From: Haloarcula limicola
GTDB lineage: Archaea > Halobacteriota > Halobacteria > Halobacteriales > Haloarculaceae
DNA length: 64,000 bases
Assembly: GCF_010119205.1 (NCBI RefSeq)
Contig: NZ_WRXM01000001.1
Coordinates: 496,001-560,000 of the forward strand
Direction: 5' to 3'
This document shows positions 40,330 through 49,073 of the stretch, piece by piece (the first letter of the stretch is position 1; each line of letters begins with the position of its first letter). A program made the position numbers and the translations under genes. The notes below the pieces were generated by a model that did no database searches, was not told where the DNA came from, and saw nothing but the letters and a program-made list of their open reading frames with translations.

Positions 40330-41184
40330 ATGGCCGATGCGTCCGACGTGTTCGACCGCGTTGGGCTAACCGAGTACGAGACGACGGCGTTAGAGGAACT
40401 CCTCTCGCTGGGCCGGACGACCGCGCCGAACCTCGCGGAGGCCAGCGGCATCCCGAAGGCCCGCGTTTACGGCGTCCTCGATTCGCTCGCCGACCGCGGG
40501 TTCATCAAGGTGATCCCGGGCCGTCCGAAGGAGTACCAACCGAAGTCGCCGGCCGAGATCCTCGACCGCGCCGTCGAAAACAGGCGACAGTCTTTCGAGG
40601 GCTTCGCCAGCGACGTCGAGGAGTACCGGGAGGCCTTCCTCTCGGAGTACCGCCCCCGCTACGAGCGCGCGAGCGAGGACATCTCGCCGACGGCCGAACT
40701 GTTCCACGTCGTCGACGTCGGCGACCCGAGCGAGCGGGAGACGCGCCGCCTCTACGACCGCGCCGAGGAGACGCTGCGGGTCATCACCAACAGCTTCGCC
40801 TACCTCGACAGCGTGGACCGGGCGCTCGCCGATGCCGTGGAACGCGGTGTCGACGTCGCCGTCCTCTTTCTCCACCCCGACCGACTCCCGCCGGAGAAGG
40901 CCGCGGTGCAAGCAGAGGTGGTGGAGCGACTGGCCGACGAGTTCCCGGAGATAGCGGTCCGCTTCAGCACCGAGAAGCTCCCGTGGCGCGGCACCCTGGT
41001 GGACCCGAGCATGGACTACGCCGGCGGCGAGGCGATACTGCTCGTCGAGGAACCCGACGTGCCGAACCACATGCGACAGGCCGCGCTGACCGACAACGGA
41101 TCGTTCGTCGCGGGGATGAAGCGGTACTTCGACCTGGTGTGGGAGTACGAGAGCGTGAGTAGTTTCGACCGGACACAGTCGTAG
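40330..41184 (+). CDS. TrmB family transcriptional regulator
   Basis: A 284-residue regulator. The N-terminal winged helix of the TrmB family spans about residues 8-80 (GLTEYETTALEELLSLGRTTAPNLAEASGIPKARVYGVLDSL), followed by a phospholipase-D-like sensor domain (about 110-280: AEETLRVITNSFAYLDSVDRAL). TrmB proteins sense sugars in several archaea. Its place at the edge of the glycosylation cluster makes local control possible. It is convergent with the sulfotransferase at 41200. Confidence 0.88.
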   Translation: MADASDVFDRVGLTEYETTALEELLSLGRTTAPNLAEASGIPKARVYGVLDSLADRGFIKVIPGRPKEYQPKSPAEILDRAVENRRQSFEGFASDVEEYREAFLSEYRPRYERASEDISPTAELFHVVDVGDPSERETRRLYDRAEETLRVITNSFAYLDSVDRALADAVERGVDVAVLFLHPDRLPPEKAAVQAEVVERLADEFPEIAVRFSTEKLPWRGTLVDPSMDYAGGEAILLVEEPDVPNHMRQAALTDNGSFVAGMKRYFDLVWEYESVSSFDRTQS

Positions 41185-41199
41185 CGACCGGGTACTTTC

Positions 41200-42087
41200 T
41201 CAGAAGGGATCGTTCCGCCAGACGTCCAGTTTCCGCCCGATGATCCTCTCGACTGCCGATATCTCCGACTCGAAGGCGTCGGCGAGATATCGTTCCATTT
41301 CGGAGTCCATCTCGGGATATCCCGTCCGGAGATTCAGGTAGTAGATGAGTTCGCCGATACCGGTCCAGCGAAGGTGGTCGTGATAAATCTCGTTGAGACG
41401 GAGGTTCTTCGGCGTCTTCGTCTCGTTCTTCTGTCGGTCCGTATCACGCCACTGCTCCGGTGGCTCGACGTCGAGGAACTCACAGATCCGATCCAACGCG
41501 GCGGGCGGGTCACCGATCCACTCTTCGAATATCAGCAGGAGTATCTGGTCCTCGTCGAAGAGGTCGAACCACCGCTCTAAGTGAGTCGAATACTGGTTCT
41601 TGTAGTACCAACACATCGCGGTGTCTCGGTGGTCGCGGCTTCCCTCTATCTCGGCCTCGATCGCATCGCTGAACGGATACACCCGTTCCCGTCCCTGCCT
41701 AACGTTCTTCCAGTACTGAGAGTACGCCCGTGATATCGGGTTACGAAGCGTGAATATCAGCTTGATGTCGGGGTACTGCTCGCGGATACGAGCCGGAGGA
41801 TCGTCGCTGGGGTCGAAGCGGTAGTTGCGGTTCGAATCGAACGTGATGCCCCGATACCAGTACGGTGGCGACGCCTCGCCGACGGCCGTCTCGCCGTCGT
41901 GATTCGCGAACTGCTGCTCGTAATACTCAGTCCCTCTGGAGTAGTTCTCGTCTCGATCGAAGAACCGGAGTTCCTTCGCTGCCGGCATGAATATATCGTC
42001 GTGTTCGGAAAGATAGTCGTGAAGCGTCGTAGTCCCGGCACGCGAGACGCCGGGGATGAGAAATGTCGGGCGGCTGGCGTTCTGCAT
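41200..42087 (-). CDS. PAPS-dependent sulfotransferase
   Basis: A 295-residue sulfotransferase. The 5'-phosphosulfate-binding loop is FLIPGVSRAGTTTLHDYL at about residues 9-26, and the 3'-phosphate-binding motif is TLRNPISRAYSQYW at about 113-126. It adds sulfate from PAPS to a hydroxyl of a sugar, probably on a glycan. It is third in a run after another sulfotransferase and a CE4 deacetylase. The ATG at 42087 is preferred; a TTG at 42117 overlaps the previous stop but is an unlikely start. Low similarity to the second sulfotransferase suggests different positions are sulfated. Confidence 0.88.
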   Translation of the reverse strand: MQNASRPTFLIPGVSRAGTTTLHDYLSEHDDIFMPAAKELRFFDRDENYSRGTEYYEQQFANHDGETAVGEASPPYWYRGITFDSNRNYRFDPSDDPPARIREQYPDIKLIFTLRNPISRAYSQYWKNVRQGRERVYPFSDAIEAEIEGSRDHRDTAMCWYYKNQYSTHLERWFDLFDEDQILLLIFEEWIGDPPAALDRICEFLDVEPPEQWRDTDRQKNETKTPKNLRLNEIYHDHLRWTGIGELIYYLNLRTGYPEMDSEMERYLADAFESEISAVERIIGRKLDVWRNDPF

Positions 42088-42113
42088 AATGGCTGCATCC
42101 GACTCGACTGTTA

Positions 42114-43055
42114 TCAATACCGCGGGACTGATACTGTCGCCCCGTCGAGTCTGGGGATTCGAAATCGGGAACCCGAAACAGCGGCCGCTGATATGCGACG
42201 TGGGACGGTCGTCACGGCCGATCGGAACCCTGCACGTTCGACCGCCTCGGCGACCGCTTCGGAGCAGGCACCATAGGGATAGGAGAACTGTTCGATATCT
42301 CGGTCGAGGTACCGCTCTAGCTCGGTCTTCGAACGCAGAACGTCGGATGTGAGCGCGTCCTCGTCCAGCGATGTCAACGGGACGTGTTCGTACCCGTGCG
42401 CGCCGATCTCGATCAGCCGGTGGGTATCGAGTCGCCGTAGCTCGTTACCGCTCAACATCGCCGGAGCGGCGGTAGTCGTCCCGTCGATTCGCGCTATGAC
42501 TGCGTCTCGGACATCGGATCGTTCGAACTTCAGCGTCGCTCGAAGGCGCTCGTACGCGTCGTGTCGGCTCTCGTCGTCAGTGAGTGGCTGATCGACCGTT
42601 TCCCCGCCGATAGAGACGGCCACGCCGGTAGCAGACTGCAACTTCGCCGCGAGCCGATACTCGTACGGAGACATCCCGTCGAGATACTTTCCGGCGACGA
42701 AAACGGTGGCGGGTGCCTCGTACCGCTCCAGTAGCGGGAGCGCCTCGGTCAGATTGTCCCGGTAGCCGTCGTCGAACGTGATGACAGCGGTCGGTTCGGC
42801 CGGCGGTGACCCTGCAAGACACGATTCGAGGAGGTCCGAGAGCGACGAGACGTCGTATTCGGTGGTGATATACGCGAGCTGTCGCTCGAACGTCTCCGGC
42901 GTCACGGCGTACTGCCACGGCCCCCACTCCTTCTCGGCGCCGGGGTGTACGCTATGATACATGAACGCGACGACTGGGACGGATCTGCCAATTCGGAACC
43001 CGACCTCGTCTACGGCCTGTCGAGCGCGCCAATGGAGTCGCTGGAGCGGAATCAC
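42114..43055 (-). CDS. polysaccharide deacetylase (CE4) with PgaB-like features
   Basis: A 313-residue CE4 deacetylase. VVAFMYHSVHP at about residues 28-38, VITFDDGYRDN at about 91-101 (catalytic and metal Asp), the metal-binding HGYEH at about 220-224 and FSYPYG complete the canonical motif set. No clear signal peptide is seen. It lies between two sulfotransferases, so N-deacetylation followed by sulfation of the freed amine or nearby hydroxyl is a sensible order of events (inference), as in heparan-type N-deacetylase/N-sulfotransferase chemistry. Confidence 0.88.
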   Translation of the reverse strand: MIPLQRLHWRARQAVDEVGFRIGRSVPVVAFMYHSVHPGAEKEWGPWQYAVTPETFERQLAYITTEYDVSSLSDLLESCLAGSPPAEPTAVITFDDGYRDNLTEALPLLERYEAPATVFVAGKYLDGMSPYEYRLAAKLQSATGVAVSIGGETVDQPLTDDESRHDAYERLRATLKFERSDVRDAVIARIDGTTTAAPAMLSGNELRRLDTHRLIEIGAHGYEHVPLTSLDEDALTSDVLRSKTELERYLDRDIEQFSYPYGACSEAVAEAVERAGFRSAVTTVPRRISAAAVSGSRFRIPRLDGATVSVPRY

Positions 43056-43068
43056 GAGCTCTCCGTCC

Positions 43069-43956
43069 TCAGTAATCCACGTGTTCGAACCAGTGTTCGA
43101 ACGTCTTATCCACCCGTTCGTCTAAGTCCTTGGTCTTGGGTAGGTATATCTCTTCGAGACGCCGTCGCGTCTCGGGATTCATTCCCTTTTCGTATTCCGA
43201 TTCGGACTGGAACGGGTTACTGAGGTCGCCGCTCTGAACGAACTCGTGGAGCGGTCGAATCGGTCGCTTGATCGACTCGCCGAAGTTTCGATAAACGAAG
43301 TTCACCGCCCGATAGTAGGCCTTGTCGACGGCGTTGATACCGAAACTCCGCCTGGCGTCGTTGACCCGCTCGTCGAGTATCGACGGTCGGAACGTCGGGT
43401 CCGCACCGACGAAGTCGTACACTGATTCGATGAACGATTCGTCGTCCGCGACCAGGTCGTCGAAATACAGCAGCTTGAGTTGGTCCGAGTCGAAATGCTC
43501 CTCGAAACGCTCGATGTGGTCCACGTACATCCCGGGTCGAATCCAGTTCTCGTAGAGGTCGTAGTTCTCGAAGAGTTCCTCAAACTCGAAGGATATCTTC
43601 CCCTTCGACTTCTCGTGCCAGTAGTGAGAGAACGCCCTGTCCACCGGGTTCCGAAGCGAGAACAGTAGCTTCGCGTCCGGGTTCAGCTCCGCTATCCGCT
43701 CGGGAGTCACTTCTGATCGGATGTACGACGGCGTCTCCTCCCCGATGACCGCGTATTCATCGGGGTCCGCCGGGAAGTGCTGGCGGTACCACTCCGTACC
43801 GCGGTGGTACCCCATGTCGAAGTAATGGACGGAGTCCGTATCGGGGACGTAGACCTCGGGGTGTTCGGCCAGCCCCTCGTACATCCACGTCGTGGCGCAC
43901 TTCTGGGGGCCGACGATAACGAAATCGGGGACCCACTCGTCGGTATCAGACAGCAT
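43069..43956 (-). CDS. PAPS-dependent sulfotransferase
   Basis: A 295-residue sulfotransferase. The 5'-phosphosulfate loop FVIVGPQKCATTWMYEGL is at about residues 12-29, and the 3'-phosphate motif SLRNPVDRAFSHYW at about 100-113. The helical C terminus is typical of heparan/NodH-type enzymes. It is first in the three-gene run, whose gaps are 13 and 26 nt. A CTTTTGTAG box about 33 nt upstream supports the ATG at 43956 and a leaderless transcript. Confidence 0.9.
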   Translation of the reverse strand: MLSDTDEWVPDFVIVGPQKCATTWMYEGLAEHPEVYVPDTDSVHYFDMGYHRGTEWYRQHFPADPDEYAVIGEETPSYIRSEVTPERIAELNPDAKLLFSLRNPVDRAFSHYWHEKSKGKISFEFEELFENYDLYENWIRPGMYVDHIERFEEHFDSDQLKLLYFDDLVADDESFIESVYDFVGADPTFRPSILDERVNDARRSFGINAVDKAYYRAVNFVYRNFGESIKRPIRPLHEFVQSGDLSNPFQSESEYEKGMNPETRRRLEEIYLPKTKDLDERVDKTFEHWFEHVDY

Positions 43957-44107
43957 AGTCCTAGAGGGAGCAGGTCGCTACAAAAGTGTACAGATACACG
44001 GCGAACGTCTCGCCCGTTGGAACACCCACGACCGGGGGACGCGGTTCCGAACGTCGAAGCGAGCAGAAACGTTGATAGGAACACTATCCGCTAGTACGAT
44101 CGGAGGG

Positions 44108-44890
44108 ATGGCGGAGCCATCAGATACCACGAACGGAACCGAGGCAAGTACCAGTGAGAGTCCCGTCTCGGTCGTCGTCCCGTATAGTCCCGCACACACG
44201 CCGGAAAATATCTTCGACGACGCCGTCGCAACGGCGCAATCTCAGTCGGTTCCGACGGAACTGATCGTCGTAGAGGACACCGAACAACGAGGACCGTCAT
44301 GGGCGCGTAATCGAGGGCTCGAACGCGCATCGACCCGTTACGTCGCGTTTCTCGATGCCGACGACTACTGGCACGACGGGAAGTTGGCCCGTCAGCTCGC
44401 CGAGATGGACGAGTCCGAAACGGGGATCTGTGTCGAAGCCGACGACGTGCAGCCGTCGCAGTTTCTCCGGGAGCTGTATCTCGGCAACATCGCCTCGCTC
44501 ACATCGTCCGTACTCGTCGATACCGAGCGGACCGACATCCGATTCGAGGAAGCACTCGAACGCCGGGAAGACCACTTATTCGTCCTCGAATCGGCCGCAC
44601 AGAGCGGTATCTGTTTCGTTCCCGACCTCTTTACCGTCGGCGGTCACGACGAGAGCCTCTCACAGGGGACGGCGACTCGGTACCGGCTCGAACAGGATTT
44701 CCGCTTCTCTCGGTACGTCAAAGAGCGCGTACCCGAGGTACGCGATGCGCTCCGGTTTTACGAACAGCCTCGGTGCGACCACGCGTTCGACAACACGCCG
44801 GGAGACCTCTATCGGCTCGCGCTCCTCTGGCCGTCTCTACGGGCGGTCGTCGGAATGTGGATCTCGCTACTGTGCCAGCGGCTCAGTTAG
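44108..44890 (+). CDS. family 2 glycosyltransferase
   Basis: A 260-residue GT2-A enzyme. VSVVVPYSPAHTPENIFDDAV at about residues 23-43, GPSWARNRGLERASTRYVAFLDADDYW (DxD) at about 63-90, and a later HDESLSQGTATRY stretch match soluble capsule-type transferases. It is shorter than usual and has one hydrophobic stretch at the very C terminus. It is divergent from the sulfotransferase run, overlaps the flippase stop by four bases, and probably adds one sugar to the lipid-linked glycan. The start is set at MAEPSDTTNG. Confidence 0.82.
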   Translation: MAEPSDTTNGTEASTSESPVSVVVPYSPAHTPENIFDDAVATAQSQSVPTELIVVEDTEQRGPSWARNRGLERASTRYVAFLDADDYWHDGKLARQLAEMDESETGICVEADDVQPSQFLRELYLGNIASLTSSVLVDTERTDIRFEEALERREDHLFVLESAAQSGICFVPDLFTVGGHDESLSQGTATRYRLEQDFRFSRYVKERVPEVRDALRFYEQPRCDHAFDNTPGDLYRLALLWPSLRAVVGMWISLLCQRLS

Positions 44891-46308
44891 GCTGGAATGA
44901 CCGAATCGAGCAGCGAGATCGCCTTGTCCCTGACTCTCGTAGAGAGACTGACGAGTAGCCCCAGATAGACGCCTGCGGCCAGAATCACGATTGCTACCGT
45001 CCAGTAGTGACCGGCTGGTATCGTATCGCGAGCGGCTAGCAAAATACCCCCCATCCCGAGCGCCGAGACAGCCTGTGAAGCGAATTCCGTCCAAGGCAGG
45101 CTCGGTCGGCCGATGAGCCGCGCGATGACGCCGAAGCTCACGACGAGCAGACCGGTCGCCGAGAGCGCCGTAGCGGCCGCCGCCCACTCCCAGCCGTACG
45201 TCGAGACGAGAGCGACGTTCAACGCGACGTTCACGGCGATGAACGCGCCACTAACCCGAAACGCTACTTCGGGGCGATCGATCGCGTTGATAGCCGAGAT
45301 GAACTGCTCACCGAACGCCGCGACGAGTTGGGCGTAGACGAGAACGACCAAGACGGTCGCACCGGCTCGGAACGCGCCGTCGTATATCGCCAGAATACGC
45401 GGTCCGACGAGCGCGGCGCCGACCAGTCCCGGGAGACAAAAAACGCCGGTGAACACGAGTCCCTCGTTGAGTAAGTGATGTATCTGGTCGTAGCTATCGT
45501 CCGTACTGAGGTCGCTGAACTCGGGAAACAGCGTATGCTGGACCGACTTACTGACGAGAATGAGCGTCGCCGACAGCGTCCAGGCGACTTCGTAGATACC
45601 GACGAGCGACGACGTCACGAACAGGCCGAGTACCGCGGTGTCGGTCCAGCTAAACGCTCGGCTCTTGAGTCGTGCGAGCCAAGAGAAACGGGAATACTCC
45701 ACGAGGCTGTGAAGGTGTTCTCGCTCCGGGAGACGCGGCCGCGACTGAGAGAGATACAGCCCCAACACGCCGGCCGTCAGCAACGCCACGGCGTGTCCGA
45801 TGAGCAGCCCGGAGATGCTGTAGCCGAGGAGTATGAAACCGACCTGTAGCACCGTCCGCACGATCCGCTCTACGCTCTGTATTGACCCCGAGTGGACGAC
45901 CTGTTTCTCGCCGCTCAGTACGGCCTGCAGTAGTCTGAAGACTCCGGTACCGACCAAGAGGAATACGAATTCGGTCGTGACCGGTGCACCGACGTACTGT
46001 TCGAAGTACGACTTTGACAGCGACACGGTCACAACCAACACGAGCAGTATCCCGCCAATGATGACGATTCCGCCGCCGAAATACGCGTCCCGTTCCCCCG
46101 CTTCGCTCATTCGCTTGATTATGGCGGTGTGGACGGCGATTATCGGTACAGCGACGAGGAACAGAACTGCCGTCGCCTTCGCGTAATAACCGAGCGGCTC
46201 GGGACCGAGCAGTCTGGCGATCGCGAACGTGGCGACGAACCCGGACAGCGAAACCACGACCTGCGAGAGAAAGTGAAATGCGGCAGTCCGACCGAGTTTC
46301 AACGCCAT
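44887..46308 (-). CDS. polysaccharide/oligosaccharide flippase (Wzx/AglR-like)
   Basis: A 473-residue membrane protein with about 13-14 hydrophobic helices, of the Wzx/MATE-related polysaccharide biosynthesis family (FLSQVVVSLSGFVATFAIARLLGPEPLGYYAKA at the N terminus). AglR of Haloferax is the closest named functional analogue; it is linked to translocation of the lipid-linked sugar. Here it is the last gene of the aglG operon and would move the finished, possibly sulfated glycan across the membrane for AglB. Confidence 0.87.
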   Translation of the reverse strand: MALKLGRTAAFHFLSQVVVSLSGFVATFAIARLLGPEPLGYYAKATAVLFLVAVPIIAVHTAIIKRMSEAGERDAYFGGGIVIIGGILLVLVVTVSLSKSYFEQYVGAPVTTEFVFLLVGTGVFRLLQAVLSGEKQVVHSGSIQSVERIVRTVLQVGFILLGYSISGLLIGHAVALLTAGVLGLYLSQSRPRLPEREHLHSLVEYSRFSWLARLKSRAFSWTDTAVLGLFVTSSLVGIYEVAWTLSATLILVSKSVQHTLFPEFSDLSTDDSYDQIHHLLNEGLVFTGVFCLPGLVGAALVGPRILAIYDGAFRAGATVLVVLVYAQLVAAFGEQFISAINAIDRPEVAFRVSGAFIAVNVALNVALVSTYGWEWAAAATALSATGLLVVSFGVIARLIGRPSLPWTEFASQAVSALGMGGILLAARDTIPAGHYWTVAIVILAAGVYLGLLVSLSTRVRDKAISLLDSVIPA

Positions 46309-46356
46309 TACTGGCGGAAGCGCGCCGAGGCTTGTGTGTGTTCCTATCGAAGTTCG

Positions 46357-47205
46357 TCACTCACTGCGTTCAGCGCTGGCCGAGCGGAGCGCCTCTACCG
46401 TCTCCGCTGACACGCCGACCGTCCCGATTCTGAACTTTCCGGATTCCCGCCCGTGACAGTCTGATCCGCCGGTTTGCAGCAGGTCGTGATCAGCGGTCAA
46501 TCGGTCGGCGTCCTCGATACCGAACTCGACGTCCGCATCGTACGGATACCACGTTTCGATGGCGTCGACCCCGTTCCGAACCGCAGCTTGGACTATCTCC
46601 GGGATCCGGTCGGATCGGATGCGACCGGGGTGGGCGAGCGACGCGACACCGCCGGCCGCGTGGATGGCGTCGACGACCTCGCCGCAGGGAATCCGCTCCA
46701 TCGGGACGTAACATCGGCCATCCTCTGCGAGATACTCGGAGAACGCCTCACCGATGCCGTCTACGTATTCCTCTTCCAATAAAATCTCGGCCAGATGTGG
46801 CCGTCCCATCCCGCCACGGACATCGCTTTGTAACGCTTCGTAGCTCAGCTCGAGGTCGGTCACATCATTGAGTTCGCTGACGAGTCGTCTATTTCGCTCG
46901 CGCCGATACGTTCGAGCGCGGTCGAGAACTGAGTCGAGCGCCGCGTCTGTCGGATCGATGAAATACCCCAGCAGCTCGACCTTCGTCTCGAAAATGTCGG
47001 CCCTGATTTCGACGCCAGTTACCACCTCTATCCCGCTCATTCGTTGCGAGCCTGCGCCGAGTTCGTCGAGAACACGATCGTGGTCCGTTATCGCGATCGC
47101 CTCTAAGTCCCGCTCTCGCGCCTGTTCGATTCGATCGTCGAGCGTGTCGGTTCCGTCGGATCCGACTGTATGCATGTGGAGATCCGCCGCGATCTCGGAG
47201 GTCAT
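46357..47205 (-). CDS. PHP-domain phosphoesterase, candidate PAP phosphatase
   Basis: A 282-residue PHP-domain hydrolase with a full ligand set visible: DLHMH (H10, H12), SDG (D17), TDHD (D41, H42), GVEI (E67), GRPH (H137), AHPGR (H192) and GGSDCHG (D249, H251). The layout matches the bacterial subgroup that includes Chromobacterium Cv1693, a 3',5'-nucleotide bisphosphate phosphatase that turns PAP into AMP. It is 43 nt after cysC and next to a flippase, in an operon that makes PAPS. PAP is the product of sulfotransferases, so a PAP phosphatase is expected here. The activity itself is inference. Confidence 0.85.
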   Translation of the reverse strand: MTSEIAADLHMHTVGSDGTDTLDDRIEQARERDLEAIAITDHDRVLDELGAGSQRMSGIEVVTGVEIRADIFETKVELLGYFIDPTDAALDSVLDRARTYRRERNRRLVSELNDVTDLELSYEALQSDVRGGMGRPHLAEILLEEEYVDGIGEAFSEYLAEDGRCYVPMERIPCGEVVDAIHAAGGVASLAHPGRIRSDRIPEIVQAAVRNGVDAIETWYPYDADVEFGIEDADRLTADHDLLQTGGSDCHGRESGKFRIGTVGVSAETVEALRSASAERSE

Positions 47206-47248
47206 CGCGGCAGCATAGCGGCGTGACGGGTGAGAACGTTCCGGTCGG

Positions 47249-47872
47249 TTACGAGTCCGAGTCGAGTTTTCCCTTCTCGCGTAGCTGTTCGATGACGGAC
47301 AGCTCCTCGTTTCGGGAGATGCTGAAGTCGTATCCTTCGAGCGGCTGGTCGATGATGTGGTTCGAACCCAGATAATTCATGACTTGGCCGACGCAGTCGT
47401 CGAGCGAGTCGTGTTCGGTGTCGACGATGAGATCTGGATCGAGCGGTTCCTGGAAGGGGTGGTTGACGCCGGTGAACTTCTCGATTTTGCCTTCCCGCGC
47501 CTGTTTGTACAGCTCTTTCGGGTCACGCCGTTCGCACTCCTCTATCGAGCACTTCGTGTAGATGAGGACGAAATCGCCTTCAGATTCGATTATCTCACGC
47601 GCCTGCTGCTGGGACTCTCGGAACGGCGTTATCATACCGACGATGACGGGAATGTCGTTCCGATTAAGCAGTTTACAGATGTATGCCGTCCGTTTGTTGT
47701 TCAATCGCCGGTCTTCCCGAGAGAAGCCGAGTCCGGGATGGAGATTTTGTCGGAGATCGTCTCCGTCCAAGTTCTCTATTGGCAATCCGTGTTCGATCAA
47801 TTCGTCCTCTACGCGGCTCGCCAGTGTCGACTTCCCGGACGCCGGACGACCCATGAACCAGAGTGTGAACAT
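47249..47872 (-). CDS. cysC: adenylylsulfate (APS) kinase
   Basis: A 207-residue APS kinase that phosphorylates APS with ATP to make PAPS. The P-loop GRPASGKSTLA is at about residues 8-18, LDGDDLR (family LDGDN) at about 35-41, and FTGVNHPFQEPLDPDLIVDT is the C-terminal substrate loop. It starts 2 nt after the sat gene, so translation is coupled. In this cluster PAPS feeds the two sulfotransferases rather than cysteine synthesis; no PAPS or sulfite reductase gene is near. Confidence 0.93.
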   Translation of the reverse strand: MFTLWFMGRPASGKSTLASRVEDELIEHGLPIENLDGDDLRQNLHPGLGFSREDRRLNNKRTAYICKLLNRNDIPVIVGMITPFRESQQQAREIIESEGDFVLIYTKCSIEECERRDPKELYKQAREGKIEKFTGVNHPFQEPLDPDLIVDTEHDSLDDCVGQVMNYLGSNHIIDQPLEGYDFSISRNEELSVIEQLREKGKLDSDS

Positions 47873-47874
47873 CG

Positions 47875-49026
47875 TTAGTTACTCACAAATACGTCGTCCA
47901 TTTGCAATATATCTTCGGCCACTTCGGGTCGCATCAGTTTCTCGCTGGGCAGTTCTCCGTCGCCGAGCATCGCTCGTAGCTTCGTCCCGCTCGGTTCGAC
48001 GTGCTCCGAAGCGTCGTGGGGACAGATCTTCTCGGAGACGACTCCGTCACAGCGTCGGCAGAAGAACGCGTAGTGGTAATACAGTGGCGTGATACCGACC
48101 GTCCCGACGCGATCGAAGATTTCCTGTGATGCGAAGTCACTATAGTACTCACCGACGCCGGCGTGGTCGCGGCCGATTATGAAGTGGGTACAGCCGTAGT
48201 TCTTCCGGACGATACTGTCGAACACCGCTTCACGCGGTCCGGCGTACCACATCCGCGAGGAGAACATCGCGAGGACGATGGCGTTCTCCGGATAATACCC
48301 CTCGACGAGCGTCTCGTACGCGGAGAGTATCGCTTCGTTAGCGTAGTCGCCGGCTTTCTTCTCTCCGATTTTGGGCTGGATGAACAGCCCGTCAGTCTGT
48401 TCGAGCGCCGACTTCTGGAGATACTCGTGAGCGCGGTGCGGGACGTTCCGTGTTTGAAAGCCGACGACAGTGTCCCAGCCCTTTTGATTGAATAGAACGC
48501 GCGATTCGATCGGCTTCAGAAAGTGGTCCGCGTTCATGCCGTCCGCGTCGTCGAACGCCTTTATATCGCCCCCGACGAAGAAGGGATCCTTCTCCAGAAA
48601 GGTCTCGACGCCGGGATGGTCCGGGTCGTCGGTTCCGAATATCTTTCTGGCCGCTTCCTCACCGTTGTAGCGATAGATCTCGTCTACGTCCAGTAGGCCG
48701 AGTCGTTCCCCATTCGGCCCCGTAATACCGACGCGGTCGCCGGGGCTCATCTCGTTTGCTTTCTGCGCGGTGACGTCGAGTACGATCGGGAGCGTCCACG
48801 GTTCCCCCCCTTCGAGCGTCATATCGTTCACGACCTTCAGGAAGTCGTTCTGCGATAGGAAACCGGTAAGCGGACTGTAGGCTCCACTGGAGATATTCAG
48901 AAAGTCGTAGTAGAGGTTCTGGTCGAGTTGAATCTCCGGATAGCTGTCGAACTCATCTCTTAGTTCCTCGCTACGTTCTGGGGACAAAAAACGGTCGACG
49001 AGCGTATTTCCGTGGGGAGGAATCAT
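47875..49026 (-). CDS. sat: sulfate adenylyltransferase (ATP sulfurylase)
   Basis: A 383-residue ATP sulfurylase making APS from sulfate and ATP. The active-site motif FQTRNVPHRAHEYLQ is at about residues 190-204, IIGRDHAGVGEYY further on, and CRRCDGVVSEKICPHD provides Cys/His residues found in archaeal-type enzymes. The ATG at 49026 (MIPPHGNTLV) is preferred; a longer frame upstream reads into the glycosyltransferase gene. It lies 47 nt after the GT4 stop and 2 nt before cysC. Confidence 0.93.
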   Translation of the reverse strand: MIPPHGNTLVDRFLSPERSEELRDEFDSYPEIQLDQNLYYDFLNISSGAYSPLTGFLSQNDFLKVVNDMTLEGGEPWTLPIVLDVTAQKANEMSPGDRVGITGPNGERLGLLDVDEIYRYNGEEAARKIFGTDDPDHPGVETFLEKDPFFVGGDIKAFDDADGMNADHFLKPIESRVLFNQKGWDTVVGFQTRNVPHRAHEYLQKSALEQTDGLFIQPKIGEKKAGDYANEAILSAYETLVEGYYPENAIVLAMFSSRMWYAGPREAVFDSIVRKNYGCTHFIIGRDHAGVGEYYSDFASQEIFDRVGTVGITPLYYHYAFFCRRCDGVVSEKICPHDASEHVEPSGTKLRAMLGDGELPSEKLMRPEVAEDILQMDDVFVSN

Positions 49027-49073
49027 TACGTAACCGCCAAGAAGTGCGATTCGCCGAGGTGAAAATGTTTCGT

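Noticed and set aside
42106-42114. GATAACAGT before the sulfotransferase at 41200 as a copy of the shared promoter element
   Set aside because: It differs at the AA after the core, its spacing to the ATG is 27 nt, and it overlaps the stop codon of the gene before it in a tight run.
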